Assembly (NCBI GenBank): GCA_003171065.1 | Contig: PMXQ01000049.1 | Span: 1 to 32,426, forward strand | DNA length: 32,426 nt | Direction: 5' to 3' | Source: Chloroflexota bacterium | GTDB lineage: Bacteria > Chloroflexota > Limnocylindria > Limnocylindrales > CSP1-4 | Part shown: positions 1-7,910 of the stretch, piece by piece | How the letters are laid out: every line of letters begins with the position of its first letter | How positions within the stretch are numbered: position 1 is the first letter of the stretch | Position numbers and translations under genes: made by a program | The notes under the pieces: generated by a model | The model's input: only the letters and a program-made list of their open reading frames with translations | Database searches by the model: none | What the model was told of the DNA's origin: nothing

Positions 1-803
1 CGCGCAGGTTGCGCGTCGAGGCGTGCGACGCGGAGCCAGGTAGGGCTGCGGAACCCGGTGGGCTCGGTGACCTGATCCCGACTAGCCTCGACGGCGCAGA
101 CTCAGGCCGCGCGAGGTCGCGGTCCCCCCGTCCTGTGGCCCGCCGGGAGGTCCCGCCCAAGTTGTCGTGCGGCCTGGACGACGCCGTACTCGGGAAGAGT
201 CAGGGGTAGCACCCGGTCATGGCGATGATGCCGACGAGGCCTCTCGCGATGATAGCTCCGACGGATAGCGAGCGATTGCCTTCGCGGGTCATATGTCTCC
301 GACGCTTACGTAGGCATCCCGGGGAGCGTGGGCAACCAGGTCCACCGCCGGGAGACGCTCCAGCCACTGGCTACCTGTTCAATCACGTGACCGTTGCAGT
401 GTCTACTGTAGTGGCCGAGCCCCACTGTAGGCGAGGGGCCCGATGGTACCCTTCCCGAGTCGGACCGTGTGGCGTAACTTCAGGTGAGCTCCAGTTGTAT
501 AGCAACTTCATAAAGGTTATTCTCCGCTCGGGCGGGCGGCAGCTCGGCCTGGCGGCTGGCCGTGGTCGCGACGCGGGAACGTCGTCGTCGGAGCCCTCCC
601 CTCCGAGCGTGACCAGCGAGGTTGAGCAGGTGGCGACAACGGCTATTCCTCCCGAGGGCGTAACGACCGGCGCACATCGGGGTTTGGACATGCTGGGGCC
701 GGTTACCGCTGAGTCGCCCGAGCCCGCCAGCCCACGAGCTGCAAGCGCGCCACGCCGGAGAGCGGCGATCCCGCTGCGGCAGACCACGGAGGAAACCAAC
801 CGG
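1..803. other. Long non-coding or unassigned stretch upstream of fabI
   Basis: No convincing gene is visible in these 803 bases. Several ORF-track lines cross the region, including an open frame running from 219 into fabI, but their translations are rich in Arg, Pro and Gly, show no recognisable domain, and look like GC-rich open frame by chance. A short AT-rich island (about 492-523) stands out against the GC-rich background and may hold a promoter, listed separately. The left edge may contain the end or start of a gene outside the window, but nothing here supports one. Confidence 0.5.
495..523 (+). promoter_or_regulatory. Possible sigma-70-type promoter in an AT-rich island
   Basis: TTGTAT and TATTCT are separated by exactly 17 bases inside the only AT-rich patch of the 800-base leader. 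They match the -35 and -10 consensus at about 3/6 and 4/6. A small inverted repeat (AGTTG/CAACT, 493-507) overlaps the -35. If used, the fabI message would have a leader of about 270 bases, which is long, so this is a weak call. Confidence 0.22.
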
Positions 804-1583
804 ATGGGATTGCTCGAAGGCAAGAAGGCGCTGGTGTTCGGCGTCGCGAACGACCACTCGATCGCCTGGGGAATCGCGCGGGCGCTCCACGACCACGGAG
901 CGAAGGTCGGGTTCAGCTCGATGCCCTCGCTGATCAAGCGGCGCGTCCGCCCTCTGGCGAACTCGATCGGTTCGACCTTCGTCGAGCCCTGCGACGTCCG
1001 TGACGACGACGAGATCCGGCGCGTATTCGAGCGCTGGAAGGCCAGGCAGGGCAATCTCGACATCCTCGTCCATGCCGTCGCCTACGCCGAGAAGGAAGAC
1101 CTGGCCGGCCACTTTGCCGACACCAGCCGCGACGGCTTCCACACCGCTTTCGACATCAGCGTCTATTCGTTGATCGCCATGGCCCGCGAGGCCCGCGCGT
1201 GCATGGCCCCAGGCTCCTCGATCATGACGCTCACCTACTACGGCGCCGAGAAGGTCGTGCCCCACTACAACGTCATGGGCGTTGCCAAAGCGGCGCTCGA
1301 AGCCTCCATGCGGTATCTCGCCGCCGACCTCGGGCCCAGCGGAATCCGCATCAACGCCATCAGCGCCGGGCCCGTGCGGACCCTCTCCGCCCACGGTATC
1401 GCCGGCTTCAAGTTGATGTACGGCGCCTTCGCGGAGGTCGCTCCGCTCCGCTCGCACATCACCATCGAGGACGTGGCCGGGACTGCCGTCTATCTGGCGA
1501 GCCCCCTGTCCGGCCAGACGACGGGCGAGGTCATCTACGTCGATGGCGGCTTCAACATCCTGGGTCTGCCCGTAGCCGAATAG
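804..1583 (+). CDS. fabI: Enoyl-[acyl-carrier-protein] reductase, FabI type
   Basis: This is a 259-residue short-chain dehydrogenase/reductase of the FabI branch, the cytosolic enzyme that reduces trans-2-enoyl-ACP with NAD(P)H in the last step of each fatty-acid elongation cycle. Near the N-terminus it has the FabI-style nucleotide loop (VFGVANDHSIAWGIA, about residues 11-25), in place of the usual SDR TGxxxGIG. The catalytic Tyr-x6-Lys pair is Y155/K162 (HYNVMGVAK), with a second Tyr about ten residues earlier, as in FabI. The C-terminal TTGEVIYVDGGFNI is also typical, and the length matches the family. The ORF track extends the frame to 219, but ATG 804 has GGAGGA ten bases upstream and begins exactly where FabI homology starts. 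The gene stands alone, convergent with the ABC operon. A FabI paralogue acting on a different enoyl substrate cannot be excluded. Confidence 0.9.
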   Translation: MGLLEGKKALVFGVANDHSIAWGIARALHDHGAKVGFSSMPSLIKRRVRPLANSIGSTFVEPCDVRDDDEIRRVFERWKARQGNLDILVHAVAYAEKEDLAGHFADTSRDGFHTAFDISVYSLIAMAREARACMAPGSSIMTLTYYGAEKVVPHYNVMGVAKAALEASMRYLAADLGPSGIRINAISAGPVRTLSAHGIAGFKLMYGAFAEVAPLRSHITIEDVAGTAVYLASPLSGQTTGEVIYVDGGFNILGLPVAE

Positions 1584-1651
1584 GGGGAGGCCGGCTCGGG
1601 AGACGCAGCCTCGGCCCCAGCGGGCGCAGGCTCACGTCCGGGCCCTTCCGG

Positions 1652-2434
1652 TCAGTCGGTCGAGCCCGACAGCTCGAAGTGCATCAGGCGCCAGGTCGCG
1701 AGCGCGAGCGCGACCACGATGAGGATGGCCGACAGGGTCAGGGCGGTGGTCGGCGAGAGTCGGGCGGCCTGCTGATGAAGCTGGTAGAAGCTATCGGCCA
1801 CGCCGAGGGCGTACTGCCGCACGGACAGGTTGGCGATACCGGGCAGGAGCGACGAAAGGGCGCCCTCCCAGACCAGTGAGTAGCCGATGCCGAGCACAAG
1901 CGCCCGGCGCGTGAACAGGCTCAGGGTCAGGAACAGGAGGACGTAACACAGCGAGCCCACAACCATCGCCCCGACATATGCCTCAGTTGCGGAGACGCCG
2001 GCGGAGCCCGCCGGCACGACCTCGATCGCACCCGCAACCAGGACGGAGGCGACCGTAAGGACGAGCGAGAGCGCCACGGCCGCGAAGGCCTTGGCCGCAA
2101 CTATCACCCACCGCGAAATCGGCTTGGCGAGCAGGTAGAGGATCGTGCCCTCGTCGTTCTCGGCGCCAAACGCGCCCGTCCCGAAGAGGACCGTCGCCAG
2201 CGGCAGGACGATCGTCATCGACACCAGATCGAAGACACGGTCCGTGAAGCGGCTGACGTCCACCTCCCCAAAGGCGCGGAAGATCAGGGCGAGGAGCGGC
2301 GGCAGCGCGGCGAGAAGGACGAGGAGCAGCGTGCGCCGCCGCCCCAGCTGCTGGCGGAAGGTGAGCCGCACGATCTCCGGGAAGGCGGTCAAGGATCCGG
2401 TCATCGAAGATCCGGTCATCGGGGTCCCGCTCAT
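1652..2434 (-). CDS. ABC-2 family transporter permease (second pair)
   Basis: This 260-residue integral membrane protein has about six hydrophobic segments (near residues 35-55, 70-90, 107-138, 150-172, 178-200 and 230-250). After the second segment it carries ENDEGTILYLLAKPISRW, the conserved cytoplasmic element of ABC-2 permeases. It should form the membrane channel for the ATPase encoded just upstream, whose stop codon it overlaps by 4 bp (ATGA), so the two are translationally coupled. The substrate cannot be read from sequence; relatives include multidrug, lipid, Na+ and antibiotic exporters. The N-terminus (MSGTPMTGSSMTGS) contains three in-frame ATGs within a 15-bp repeat, so the exact start is uncertain. 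The first ATG is chosen because it makes the overlap. Confidence 0.85.
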   Translation of the reverse strand: MSGTPMTGSSMTGSLTAFPEIVRLTFRQQLGRRRTLLLVLLAALPPLLALIFRAFGEVDVSRFTDRVFDLVSMTIVLPLATVLFGTGAFGAENDEGTILYLLAKPISRWVIVAAKAFAAVALSLVLTVASVLVAGAIEVVPAGSAGVSATEAYVGAMVVGSLCYVLLFLTLSLFTRRALVLGIGYSLVWEGALSSLLPGIANLSVRQYALGVADSFYQLHQQAARLSPTTALTLSAILIVVALALATWRLMHFELSGSTD

Positions 2435-2436
2435 CG
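2394..2436 (-). repeat. Short 15-bp-period tandem repeat over a start codon
   Basis: GATCCGGTCATCG occurs twice with a 15-base period (2394-2406 and 2409-2421), and a third degenerate copy follows (about 2424-2436). Each copy carries an in-frame ATG of the minus-strand permease gene, giving Met at residues 1, 6 and 11. Gain or loss of a copy would keep the frame. Confidence 0.7.
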
Positions 2437-3384
2437 GCGCACCAGATAGTCGAACACGCTCTCCAGCGACTCATCGGCTGGCACGACCTCCGTCAGGCGC
2501 ACCCCGGCAGTCCGGCCGGCGGTGGCAATGATCCTGCGGAAGGCGGAGAGATGGGCGGTCTGCACCGACAGGGCGTTCTCCTTCAGCTCCACGGCGAAGA
2601 CGGCCGGATCGGCCATCAGAGTCGTGGCCAGCCTGCGATCGTCGCTCGAGCGGATCGTGATCGTATGAGGCCGATCGGTCATCAGGGCCCGGATGGCGCG
2701 GAAGTCGCCCGACGCGGCGAGCCGGCCGGCGACCAGGACCAGGATCTCGGTCCCGATCCTCTCGACTTCTTCCAGGATGTGCGACGAGAACAGGATCGTC
2801 CGGCCCGCTCCGGCCATCTCGACGAGCAGGTCCATCATCGACAGGCGCTGGCGAGGATCCATGCCGTTGAACGGCTCGTCCAGGAGCAGAACCTGGGGAT
2901 CGTGAACCAGCGCGCCGGCAACCTTGACTCGCTGGCGCATGCCCTTGGAGTAGGTGCCGATGGCGCGGTCGGCGGCGTCTTCCAGACCGACCCGAGCAAT
3001 CGAGGCGCGAGCCGCGGAATCCGCGTTCCGCATGCCCTGCAGGCGGGCGTTGAAACGCACGTACTCGTAGCCAGTGAGAAACGCGTAGACCGACTCCCGC
3101 TCCGGCACGAGCCCGATCTGGCGGTACACGGACGGATCGCGATGGGGGCTCCGGCCCAGGACGTGGACCGTGCCGGCGGACGGCGCCAGGAAGCCGGCGA
3201 GCATGTGGAGCAGCGTGGTCTTCCCTGCCCCGTTGGGGCCGAGGAGGCCGGTGACTCCCGCGCCGAGACTGAAGCTCACGTCGTTCACCGCAACGACGTT
3301 CCCGTACCAGCGCGCGGCGTTGGCCAGCTCGATCGCCGGAGCCGCGACAGCCTGATCGCCAGCTGGAAGCGTCTGCGCCGTCAT
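2431..3384 (-). CDS. ABC transporter ATP-binding protein (second pair)
   Basis: This 317-residue ABC ATPase powers the adjacent ABC-2 permease. In order it has a Walker A (GPNGAGKTTLLHML, about residues 49-62), a signature motif (YSKGMRQRVKVAG), a Walker B (QVLLLDEPFNGMDP) and an H-loop (LFSSHILEE). After the nucleotide domain, roughly the last 100 residues form the variable regulatory tail common in the export-type CcmA/NatA-like class. It overlaps the upstream permease gene and the downstream permease gene by 4 bp each, which indicates strict co-translation. The export direction is inferred from subfamily and the absence of a binding-protein gene. Confidence 0.92.
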   Translation of the reverse strand: MTAQTLPAGDQAVAAPAIELANAARWYGNVVAVNDVSFSLGAGVTGLLGPNGAGKTTLLHMLAGFLAPSAGTVHVLGRSPHRDPSVYRQIGLVPERESVYAFLTGYEYVRFNARLQGMRNADSAARASIARVGLEDAADRAIGTYSKGMRQRVKVAGALVHDPQVLLLDEPFNGMDPRQRLSMMDLLVEMAGAGRTILFSSHILEEVERIGTEILVLVAGRLAASGDFRAIRALMTDRPHTITIRSSDDRRLATTLMADPAVFAVELKENALSVQTAHLSAFRRIIATAGRTAGVRLTEVVPADESLESVFDYLVRR

Positions 3385-4304
3385 GCCGCCATCCTCCGAT
3401 AGCGGAAGAGCAAGATGGCCGAGAACACGGCCACGCTCGCAATGCAGGCGACGACATATGTGTCCGCCCCGAGCGTCGCTGGATAGTCGGCGCCCAGTGC
3501 CTTGCCAAAGAACCAGTCCGTGGCTCCGGAAAGCGAGGTGATCGGCGTCAGGAGCACCAGCTTGTCGGCCGAGGTCCAGCCGCCCTGCTGGGCGACCGCG
3601 TAGATGATGGCCGGCACCGCTTCCATGAGCAAGAAGTAGGCGATCAGCCCGATGGCCGAGTAGGCCCGCCGCGGCGAGTAGGACGAAAGCGCCAGCGAGA
3701 TGGAGGCCATGCTCGCCGCTATCAGGATGTCGGCCGGGATGGCCGGCAGCGCTTTCGGCAGTTCGACGCCGATGGCGCTGATCGTGTCCGGCTTCATCAG
3801 CACGTCGCCGACGAAGAGGGCAATCATCGGTACGATCAGGGCCAGAAAGAGCGCCGTCGCGAGCGAGGCGAGCCTGGCGAGCGCGTAGTCGGCGCGACCC
3901 ATCGCCCGCGTGAAGTAGAGGGACAGGACCTGGTATCGCTGGTCGCGGCAGACGACCTCGGGGGCCTGGGCCACGCAGAAGAGGATCAGCAGGAATCCGA
4001 ACTGCGTGAAGTAGCTGTCGTACGCGAACAGCTGGACCTGCTGGCCGCTGCTGATCTCATTCGCAAGCGTGGAAGAGAAAGCAAGCTGCAGGAAGGCGAA
4101 GAAGGAATACAGGCCGGCCAGGATGAACGGCGCCGCCTTGGCGCTCATCGGTCGGCCGAAGCCCCAGACGCCTCGCAGGCTCTCGACGTAGAGGGACCAG
4201 GCCGCATACCAGCGGCCGTGCCGCTTGCCCGCGTAGTGGCGGTAGCCCAGGTCGAAGATGCTGCCCGAGGGCGAGCTGGCAGACAGGCGGTTGCCGGCGC
4301 TCAC
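3381..4304 (-). CDS. ABC-2 type transporter permease (first pair)
   Basis: This 307-residue membrane protein begins with a cytoplasmic stretch (SIFDLGYRHYAGKRHGRW, about residues 15-32) and then about six transmembrane segments. CRDQRYQVLSLYFTRAMGR, after the second segment, resembles the cytoplasmic coupling element of ABC-2 permeases. The ORF track starts it at 4469, but that extension is Arg/Pro-rich and is the out-of-frame shadow of the upstream ATPase. The GTG at 4304 overlaps the ATPase stop as GTGA, the same coupling used at the other junctions of this operon, so it is taken as the start. It pairs with the ATPase encoded at 4301-5233. Substrate unknown. Confidence 0.85.
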   Translation of the reverse strand: MSAGNRLSASSPSGSIFDLGYRHYAGKRHGRWYAAWSLYVESLRGVWGFGRPMSAKAAPFILAGLYSFFAFLQLAFSSTLANEISSGQQVQLFAYDSYFTQFGFLLILFCVAQAPEVVCRDQRYQVLSLYFTRAMGRADYALARLASLATALFLALIVPMIALFVGDVLMKPDTISAIGVELPKALPAIPADILIAASMASISLALSSYSPRRAYSAIGLIAYFLLMEAVPAIIYAVAQQGGWTSADKLVLLTPITSLSGATDWFFGKALGADYPATLGADTYVVACIASVAVFSAILLFRYRRMAA

Positions 4305-5233
4305 TGGACGCCTCCAGCGACCGGCTCCGGCTCTTGCTCGGGCTCGCGGAAGATGTCCTCGAGCCGGCGGCGCTCCTGCTGGACCCGGACCAGGGGCAGC
4401 CCAAGATCGGCAACGGTGTCGCGAACCGCGTCGTAGAGGGCTTCGCTTTCCAGGACCAGGAGAACGCACTGCTCTTCCTGCCTGGCCTTGAAGCCACGGC
4501 TGGTCAGGGCCGCCGTCAGCCGGTCCGCACCTTCTTCCACCTCGACCGCCACGACCGGCGTCCGCTGGGTGAACGTCGAGATCGGGGCGGCCTTCAGGAG
4601 ATGACCGGCGTCGATCGCGAGCAGGAACGTGCAGACCTGCTCGATCTCGCCCAGCAGATGCGATGCCACGATGACCGAGATCCCGAAGTCCGTGCCCGTC
4701 CGCTTGATCAAGTCGAGCATCTCGTCGCGGCCGGTGGGGTCCAGACCATTGGTCGGCTCGTCCAGGAGCAGCAGCGTTGGATCATGGGCGAGAGCCTGGG
4801 CCAGCTTGACCCGCTGCTTCATTCCCGTGGAGTAGCCGCCGATCTGGCGGTAGCGCTCTTCGTAGAGGCCAACGTGCCGCAGCACCTCGGCCGTTCGTTC
4901 GCGGGCGGCGGTTCGCGGCAGGCCGGAGATCCGGGCCATGTGGGTGACGAACTCGGTCGCGCCGACATCGGGCGGGAGGCAGTCGTGCTCTGGCATATAG
5001 CCGACGACCTTGCGGATCTCGCGGGTGTCGGAAACGACGTCGAGCCCAAGGACGGAGGCACGGCCGCTCGACGGCGGGACCAGGCCGAGCAGGATCTTGA
5101 TCAGCGTGCTCTTGCCGGCGCCATTGGCCCCGACCAGGCCGATGATCCCGGGTTCCACCTGGAGGTCCAGCCGGTCAAGAGCCTTGACCGCCCCGTAGTC
5201 CTTGGTGAGACTCGCAGTCTCGATCAGAGCCAT
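4301..5233 (-). CDS. ABC transporter ATP-binding protein (first pair, operon leader)
   Basis: This 310-residue ABC ATPase has a Walker A (GANGAGKSTLIKILLG), a signature (YSTGMKQRVKLAQ), a Walker B (LLLLDEPTNGLDP) and an H-loop (VIVASHLLGE). It ends in an acidic tail (REPEQEPEPVAGG). The start is taken as ATG 5233 (MALIETASLTKDYG), where ABC homology begins; the ORF-track start at 5278 would add 15 non-conserved residues. A purine-rich stretch (GGGGGAACAGAG) precedes ATG 5233. It is the first gene of a four-gene, fully overlapping operon encoding two ATPase/permease pairs, and it is transcribed divergently from the HDOD gene. Confidence 0.9.
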   Translation of the reverse strand: MALIETASLTKDYGAVKALDRLDLQVEPGIIGLVGANGAGKSTLIKILLGLVPPSSGRASVLGLDVVSDTREIRKVVGYMPEHDCLPPDVGATEFVTHMARISGLPRTAARERTAEVLRHVGLYEERYRQIGGYSTGMKQRVKLAQALAHDPTLLLLDEPTNGLDPTGRDEMLDLIKRTGTDFGISVIVASHLLGEIEQVCTFLLAIDAGHLLKAAPISTFTQRTPVVAVEVEEGADRLTAALTSRGFKARQEEQCVLLVLESEALYDAVRDTVADLGLPLVRVQQERRRLEDIFREPEQEPEPVAGGVQ

Positions 5234-5367
5234 AGATACTCTGTTCCCCCAATGGAGTCGAGCGCCCATGATAACCATGCGACGATCCCTCCGTCTCGGT
5301 CGGAGGCCGCCGCGGGTCTATCGAGTCGTCCGAATCTCCAGACTCCGCATCAGGCCATTTGGATCGT

Positions 5368-5394
5368 TCAAGCCGGGGGCCGGCACGCCGACAC
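5368..5394 (+). promoter_or_regulatory. Candidate sigma-28 (flagellar) promoter of the HDOD gene
   Basis: TCAAGCCG and GCCGACAC are separated by exactly 11 bases. This is the geometry of the FliA/SigD consensus (TAAAGTTT-N11-GCCGATAA), with 4/8 and 6/8 matches. The same TCAAG-type -35 occurs upstream of flaG and cheC here. Transcription would begin about 7 bases after the -10, at or next to GTG 5402, implying a leaderless message. This is inference from motif and spacing only. Confidence 0.35.
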
Positions 5395-5401
5395 CTTTCT
5401 C

Positions 5402-6283
5402 GTGGAAGTACTGACCAGCACCACTCTCGACCGGGCGCGCCAGATCGTCCAGCACGCGCACGCGATCAGCCCGTCCGCCAGCCTGCTTCGACTGGAGCAG
5501 CAGCTGCGGCAGGGCGATTCGAACGCTCGCCAGCTGGCCAGGCTGATCGACGGCTCGCCTGCCCTGGCGGCCCGCGTGCTGCGCATGGCCAACTCGGCCT
5601 TCTACGCCCCCGCCGAACCCGTGACCACTCTCTCGCGGGCGGTGGCGCTGCTCGGCGACACGGTTCTGCGGCAGCTGGTCCTGACCTCACTCATCGTTTC
5701 GCGCCGGGCCGGCAACCGCAGCCCGCGCGAGGCTCTCGCCGCGGCCCGACTCACGGGCGACGCTGTTCGCAGCGCCGTCGTGGGCAAGATCCTGGCCCAG
5801 ATGTCCCGGGCCGCTGATCCGGACACGGCATTCGCGGCCGGTCTGCTCCACGACCTCGGCCACGTCTATCTGCTCGACGACGTCGGCGAGCGGTACGCGA
5901 GCTACCTGCTCGACCCGCACGCCCACGACGCCCGCAACGCGGCAGGCCAGCTGGAGATGGAGATCGAGCTTGCCGGCACGACCCACCAGGATGTCGGCGC
6001 GGTCTTCGCCTACGAATGGAACCTCCCGCCGGTCATCGCCCGGGTCCTGTGGGACCACCACGTACCCAGCCCCGGGTCGTTGGGCGCCCTCGTGGCCGCG
6101 GCCGACGTACTGGTGCGCGAGATCAGCTACCCGGCGGTCGTGGACGCGGCCGACCGGCAAATGGAAGGCGACGCGGCCCTGGGCGCGCTCGGCATCAGCC
6201 GCGAGCGCTGGGACGAGCGGGCAGCCACCGTGCGCGACCAGTTCCAGGAACTGCTCTCCATCTTCGACGTCCAGGCCGTCTGA
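5402..6283 (+). CDS. HDOD domain signalling protein
   Basis: This protein of about 293 residues is essentially a single HDOD domain, a catalytically divergent relative of HD phosphohydrolases found in bacterial signal transduction, often near c-di-GMP or motility genes. Diagnostic parts are ARLIDGSPALAARVLRMANSAFY, the TLSRAVALLGDTVLRQLVL helix and GLLHDLGHVYL, with the His-Asp pair kept. The ORF track opens this frame at 4334, antisense to the ABC ATPase. Codons between ATG 5252 and 5402 have many A/T third positions, unlike the rest of the gene, so the GTG at 5402 is preferred. No Shine-Dalgarno precedes either start, and the candidate promoter would give a leaderless transcript at 5402. 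The partner and output are unknown. ATG 5252 remains possible. Confidence 0.82.
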   Translation: MEVLTSTTLDRARQIVQHAHAISPSASLLRLEQQLRQGDSNARQLARLIDGSPALAARVLRMANSAFYAPAEPVTTLSRAVALLGDTVLRQLVLTSLIVSRRAGNRSPREALAAARLTGDAVRSAVVGKILAQMSRAADPDTAFAAGLLHDLGHVYLLDDVGERYASYLLDPHAHDARNAAGQLEMEIELAGTTHQDVGAVFAYEWNLPPVIARVLWDHHVPSPGSLGALVAAADVLVREISYPAVVDAADRQMEGDAALGALGISRERWDERAATVRDQFQELLSIFDVQAV

Positions 6284-6708
6284 CCACCTCGGGTGTTCGA
6301 GGCCGGGCTCGATGGCGGCCCGGTGGCGACCCGATGGCGACCCGGCCCGGCTCGCGGTGGCCCTTGGCGACCCGGTAGCGGCCCTTGGCGACCCGGCCCG
6401 GCGCGTGGTCGCCCTTGACGACCCGGCCCGGTGGCGACTGGCCGGTGGCGGCCAGGAATTGCGCTCAACTCATGGGGAGAGTGCTATGCGATGCAGCCGC
6501 CATTGCGAGGCGACCCGTGGGTATTCCGGCGTGCAGATTCGCCCGTCGATCGGTCGGCCGGCAACCGAAAACGGCTACTCGGCGCCACCGAAGAGAGGCC
6601 GCGGGCGAACGTGGCACCGCTCTGCTCCACCCGGTACTCACTCCAAGCGTATTTGGGAATCAGGCGAGCAACGCCCCCGGGCGAGCAGCGCCGCGCTCCG
6701 ACCGGAAC
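6284..6708. other. Convergent intergenic region with a decayed GC-rich repeat
   Basis: This 425-base stretch lies between the 3' ends of the HDOD and beta-propeller genes. Its first third is a degenerate repeat, listed separately. The remainder has only frame shadows, and no RNA gene or clear U-tract terminator is seen. Confidence 0.5.
6320..6455 (+). repeat. Degenerate tandem repeat built on GGCGACCCGG
   Basis: GGCGACCC-type words recur at about 6325, 6335, 6366 and 6387, and as GACGACCC at 6417. The longer unit GCCCTTGGCGACCCGG appears about three times at irregular spacing (21-30 bases). Copies differ by substitutions and small indels, so this is an old or eroded array. In one frame it would read as repeated ALGDPA-like peptide, but there is no start or domain to make that a gene. 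Confidence 0.6.
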
Positions 6709-7875
6709 TCAGCGGCTCTGCCCGACCCGCTTGTCGTACCAACGGACGATCAGCCAGTAGCAGATCAGGATCGCCACCGCGACGGCCGCCGCTCCCTGGA
6801 AGGGCGGGTAGTTGACGACGTCTTTGGCCGTGTCCACGAACGTGCCCGTGGGCGGCGGCTTCTGGGTGGCCAGCGCACCAGGCGTGCCGGCCGCTGGGGA
6901 CGGCGACTGCCGGCCGCCGTTGCCCAGGTAGAGGGAGGAGCCAGCCGGAACCGCCGCCAGGGCGACCGGGTCGCGCTCCGTGCCCAACTCGAGGGTCCGC
7001 TGCAGCCTGCCCATCGCGTCGAAGACCTCGACCGTGCCCGACTCGGCGACGTGCAGGAAGGCCCCCTCGTCGCTGGCCGCCATCGCCACGACGCCACCGC
7101 GGGCCGTGGCCCACTTGGTCGCCTTCGTCGGGCTGACCGACCACAGGTCGGAGCCGATGGACACGATGGCGGTCGATGCGAGGGCCGCCACGGCCGTGGG
7201 CGTAGCGGAGAGCGGGACGGTCCAGGTTGTGGTGAGCGTCGTGAGATCGACTCGAAGAAGGGCGTTCGGGTTGGCCGTAGCCACCAGGACGCCGCCGTTC
7301 TGGCGATCGATCGCCAGGGCCTGGATACCACCGGCCACGGTCGTCTTTCTGGCGGTGGAGGTGGCCGGATCCACGACGTCGAGCCAGGTCTCGCCGGCGT
7401 CTGCGACGGCCACTCGCGGATCGCGCCGATCGCCCGCAAGCAAGTTCCCGGGGCCGGGGAGCTCCGCGCTCTCGACCACGCTGTTGTCGTGGACGGTGAT
7501 GAAGGCCAGGGTTCGCCGGAGGGGCATTGCGCCGACGAGGATCTCGCCGGCCGGGAAGGCCAGCGCGGTCACCGGGCCGGGCGTCGAGATGGCGTCGCCG
7601 ATGGTCAGTGTCTCGATGTCGATCGGTGTGATGTGGGCGCCGCCGCTGCCGACGTACAGCGTCCTGCCGTCGGGAGTGAAGGCCAGCGATTGCGGCGACG
7701 GCAGCACGCTGGTCGTGCTGACGATGGTTGAAGTGGAGACGCGGACCTCCAGCACGCCGGCCGGACTGGCGACATACAGATCGCCTACTCCGTTGGCCAG
7801 CGCCGGGCCTGCCAGCCCCGCCAGAAGCAGCGGAGCCAGGGCGCCACTCGTTCCGATTGCCTTTGCGATCTTCAC
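6709..7875 (-). CDS. Secreted beta-propeller-like protein with C-terminal membrane anchor, unknown function
   Basis: This is a 388-residue protein starting at GTG 7875, with GGGGA about ten bases upstream. The N-terminus is a typical Sec signal peptide (MKIAKAIG, then a hydrophobic stretch, cleavage probably after GPALA near residue 27). Residues of about 30-310 are repeated YVTN/quinoprotein-like blades; repeated patterns include LAFTPDGRTLYVGSGG, GIQALAIDRQNGGVLVAT and PVALAAVPAGSSLYLGNGG. A Pro/Ala-rich linker (about 312-340) leads to one transmembrane helix (about 359-378, AAAVAVAILICYWLIV) and a short basic tail. The bulk should therefore sit outside the membrane. It follows flgE on the same strand but behind a hairpin terminator, with its own candidate flagellar-type promoter. 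No enzymatic motif is seen; ligand binding, adhesion or scaffolding are possible. A named family could not be assigned. Confidence 0.8.
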   Translation of the reverse strand: MKIAKAIGTSGALAPLLLAGLAGPALANGVGDLYVASPAGVLEVRVSTSTIVSTTSVLPSPQSLAFTPDGRTLYVGSGGAHITPIDIETLTIGDAISTPGPVTALAFPAGEILVGAMPLRRTLAFITVHDNSVVESAELPGPGNLLAGDRRDPRVAVADAGETWLDVVDPATSTARKTTVAGGIQALAIDRQNGGVLVATANPNALLRVDLTTLTTTWTVPLSATPTAVAALASTAIVSIGSDLWSVSPTKATKWATARGGVVAMAASDEGAFLHVAESGTVEVFDAMGRLQRTLELGTERDPVALAAVPAGSSLYLGNGGRQSPSPAAGTPGALATQKPPPTGTFVDTAKDVVNYPPFQGAAAVAVAILICYWLIVRWYDKRVGQSR

Positions 7876-7910
7876 GCGCGCATCCCCGAGTTATGCAGGT
7901 GCACTGGTAG

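Noticed and set aside
200-292. Minus-strand 30-codon ORF with a GGAG upstream of its ATG and a hydrophobic stretch.
   Set aside because: Too short, with no partner or conserved motif; could be chance.
219-803. In-frame 195-residue N-terminal extension of fabI (ORF 219-1583).
   Set aside because: Composition is Arg/Pro/Gly-rich without domain features, FabI homology begins at 804, and GGAGGA precedes ATG 804.
480-1457. Long minus-strand ORF opposite fabI.
   Set aside because: Antisense shadow caused by GC-rich third codon positions; no recognisable domain.
1584-1651. Shared terminator between fabI and the convergent ABC operon.
   Set aside because: Only weak 5-bp GC stems with long loops and no T-tract on either strand.
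4334-5251. N-terminal 300 residues of the 649-residue ORF leading into the HDOD gene.
   Set aside because: This part is exactly antisense to the ABC ATPase, and HDOD homology begins only after about 5402.
5280-5330. TCGATAGA/TCCGACCG sigma-28-like pair upstream of the ABC operon on the minus strand.
   Set aside because: Poor -10 match and no functional link to motility; used only as a reminder of background rate.
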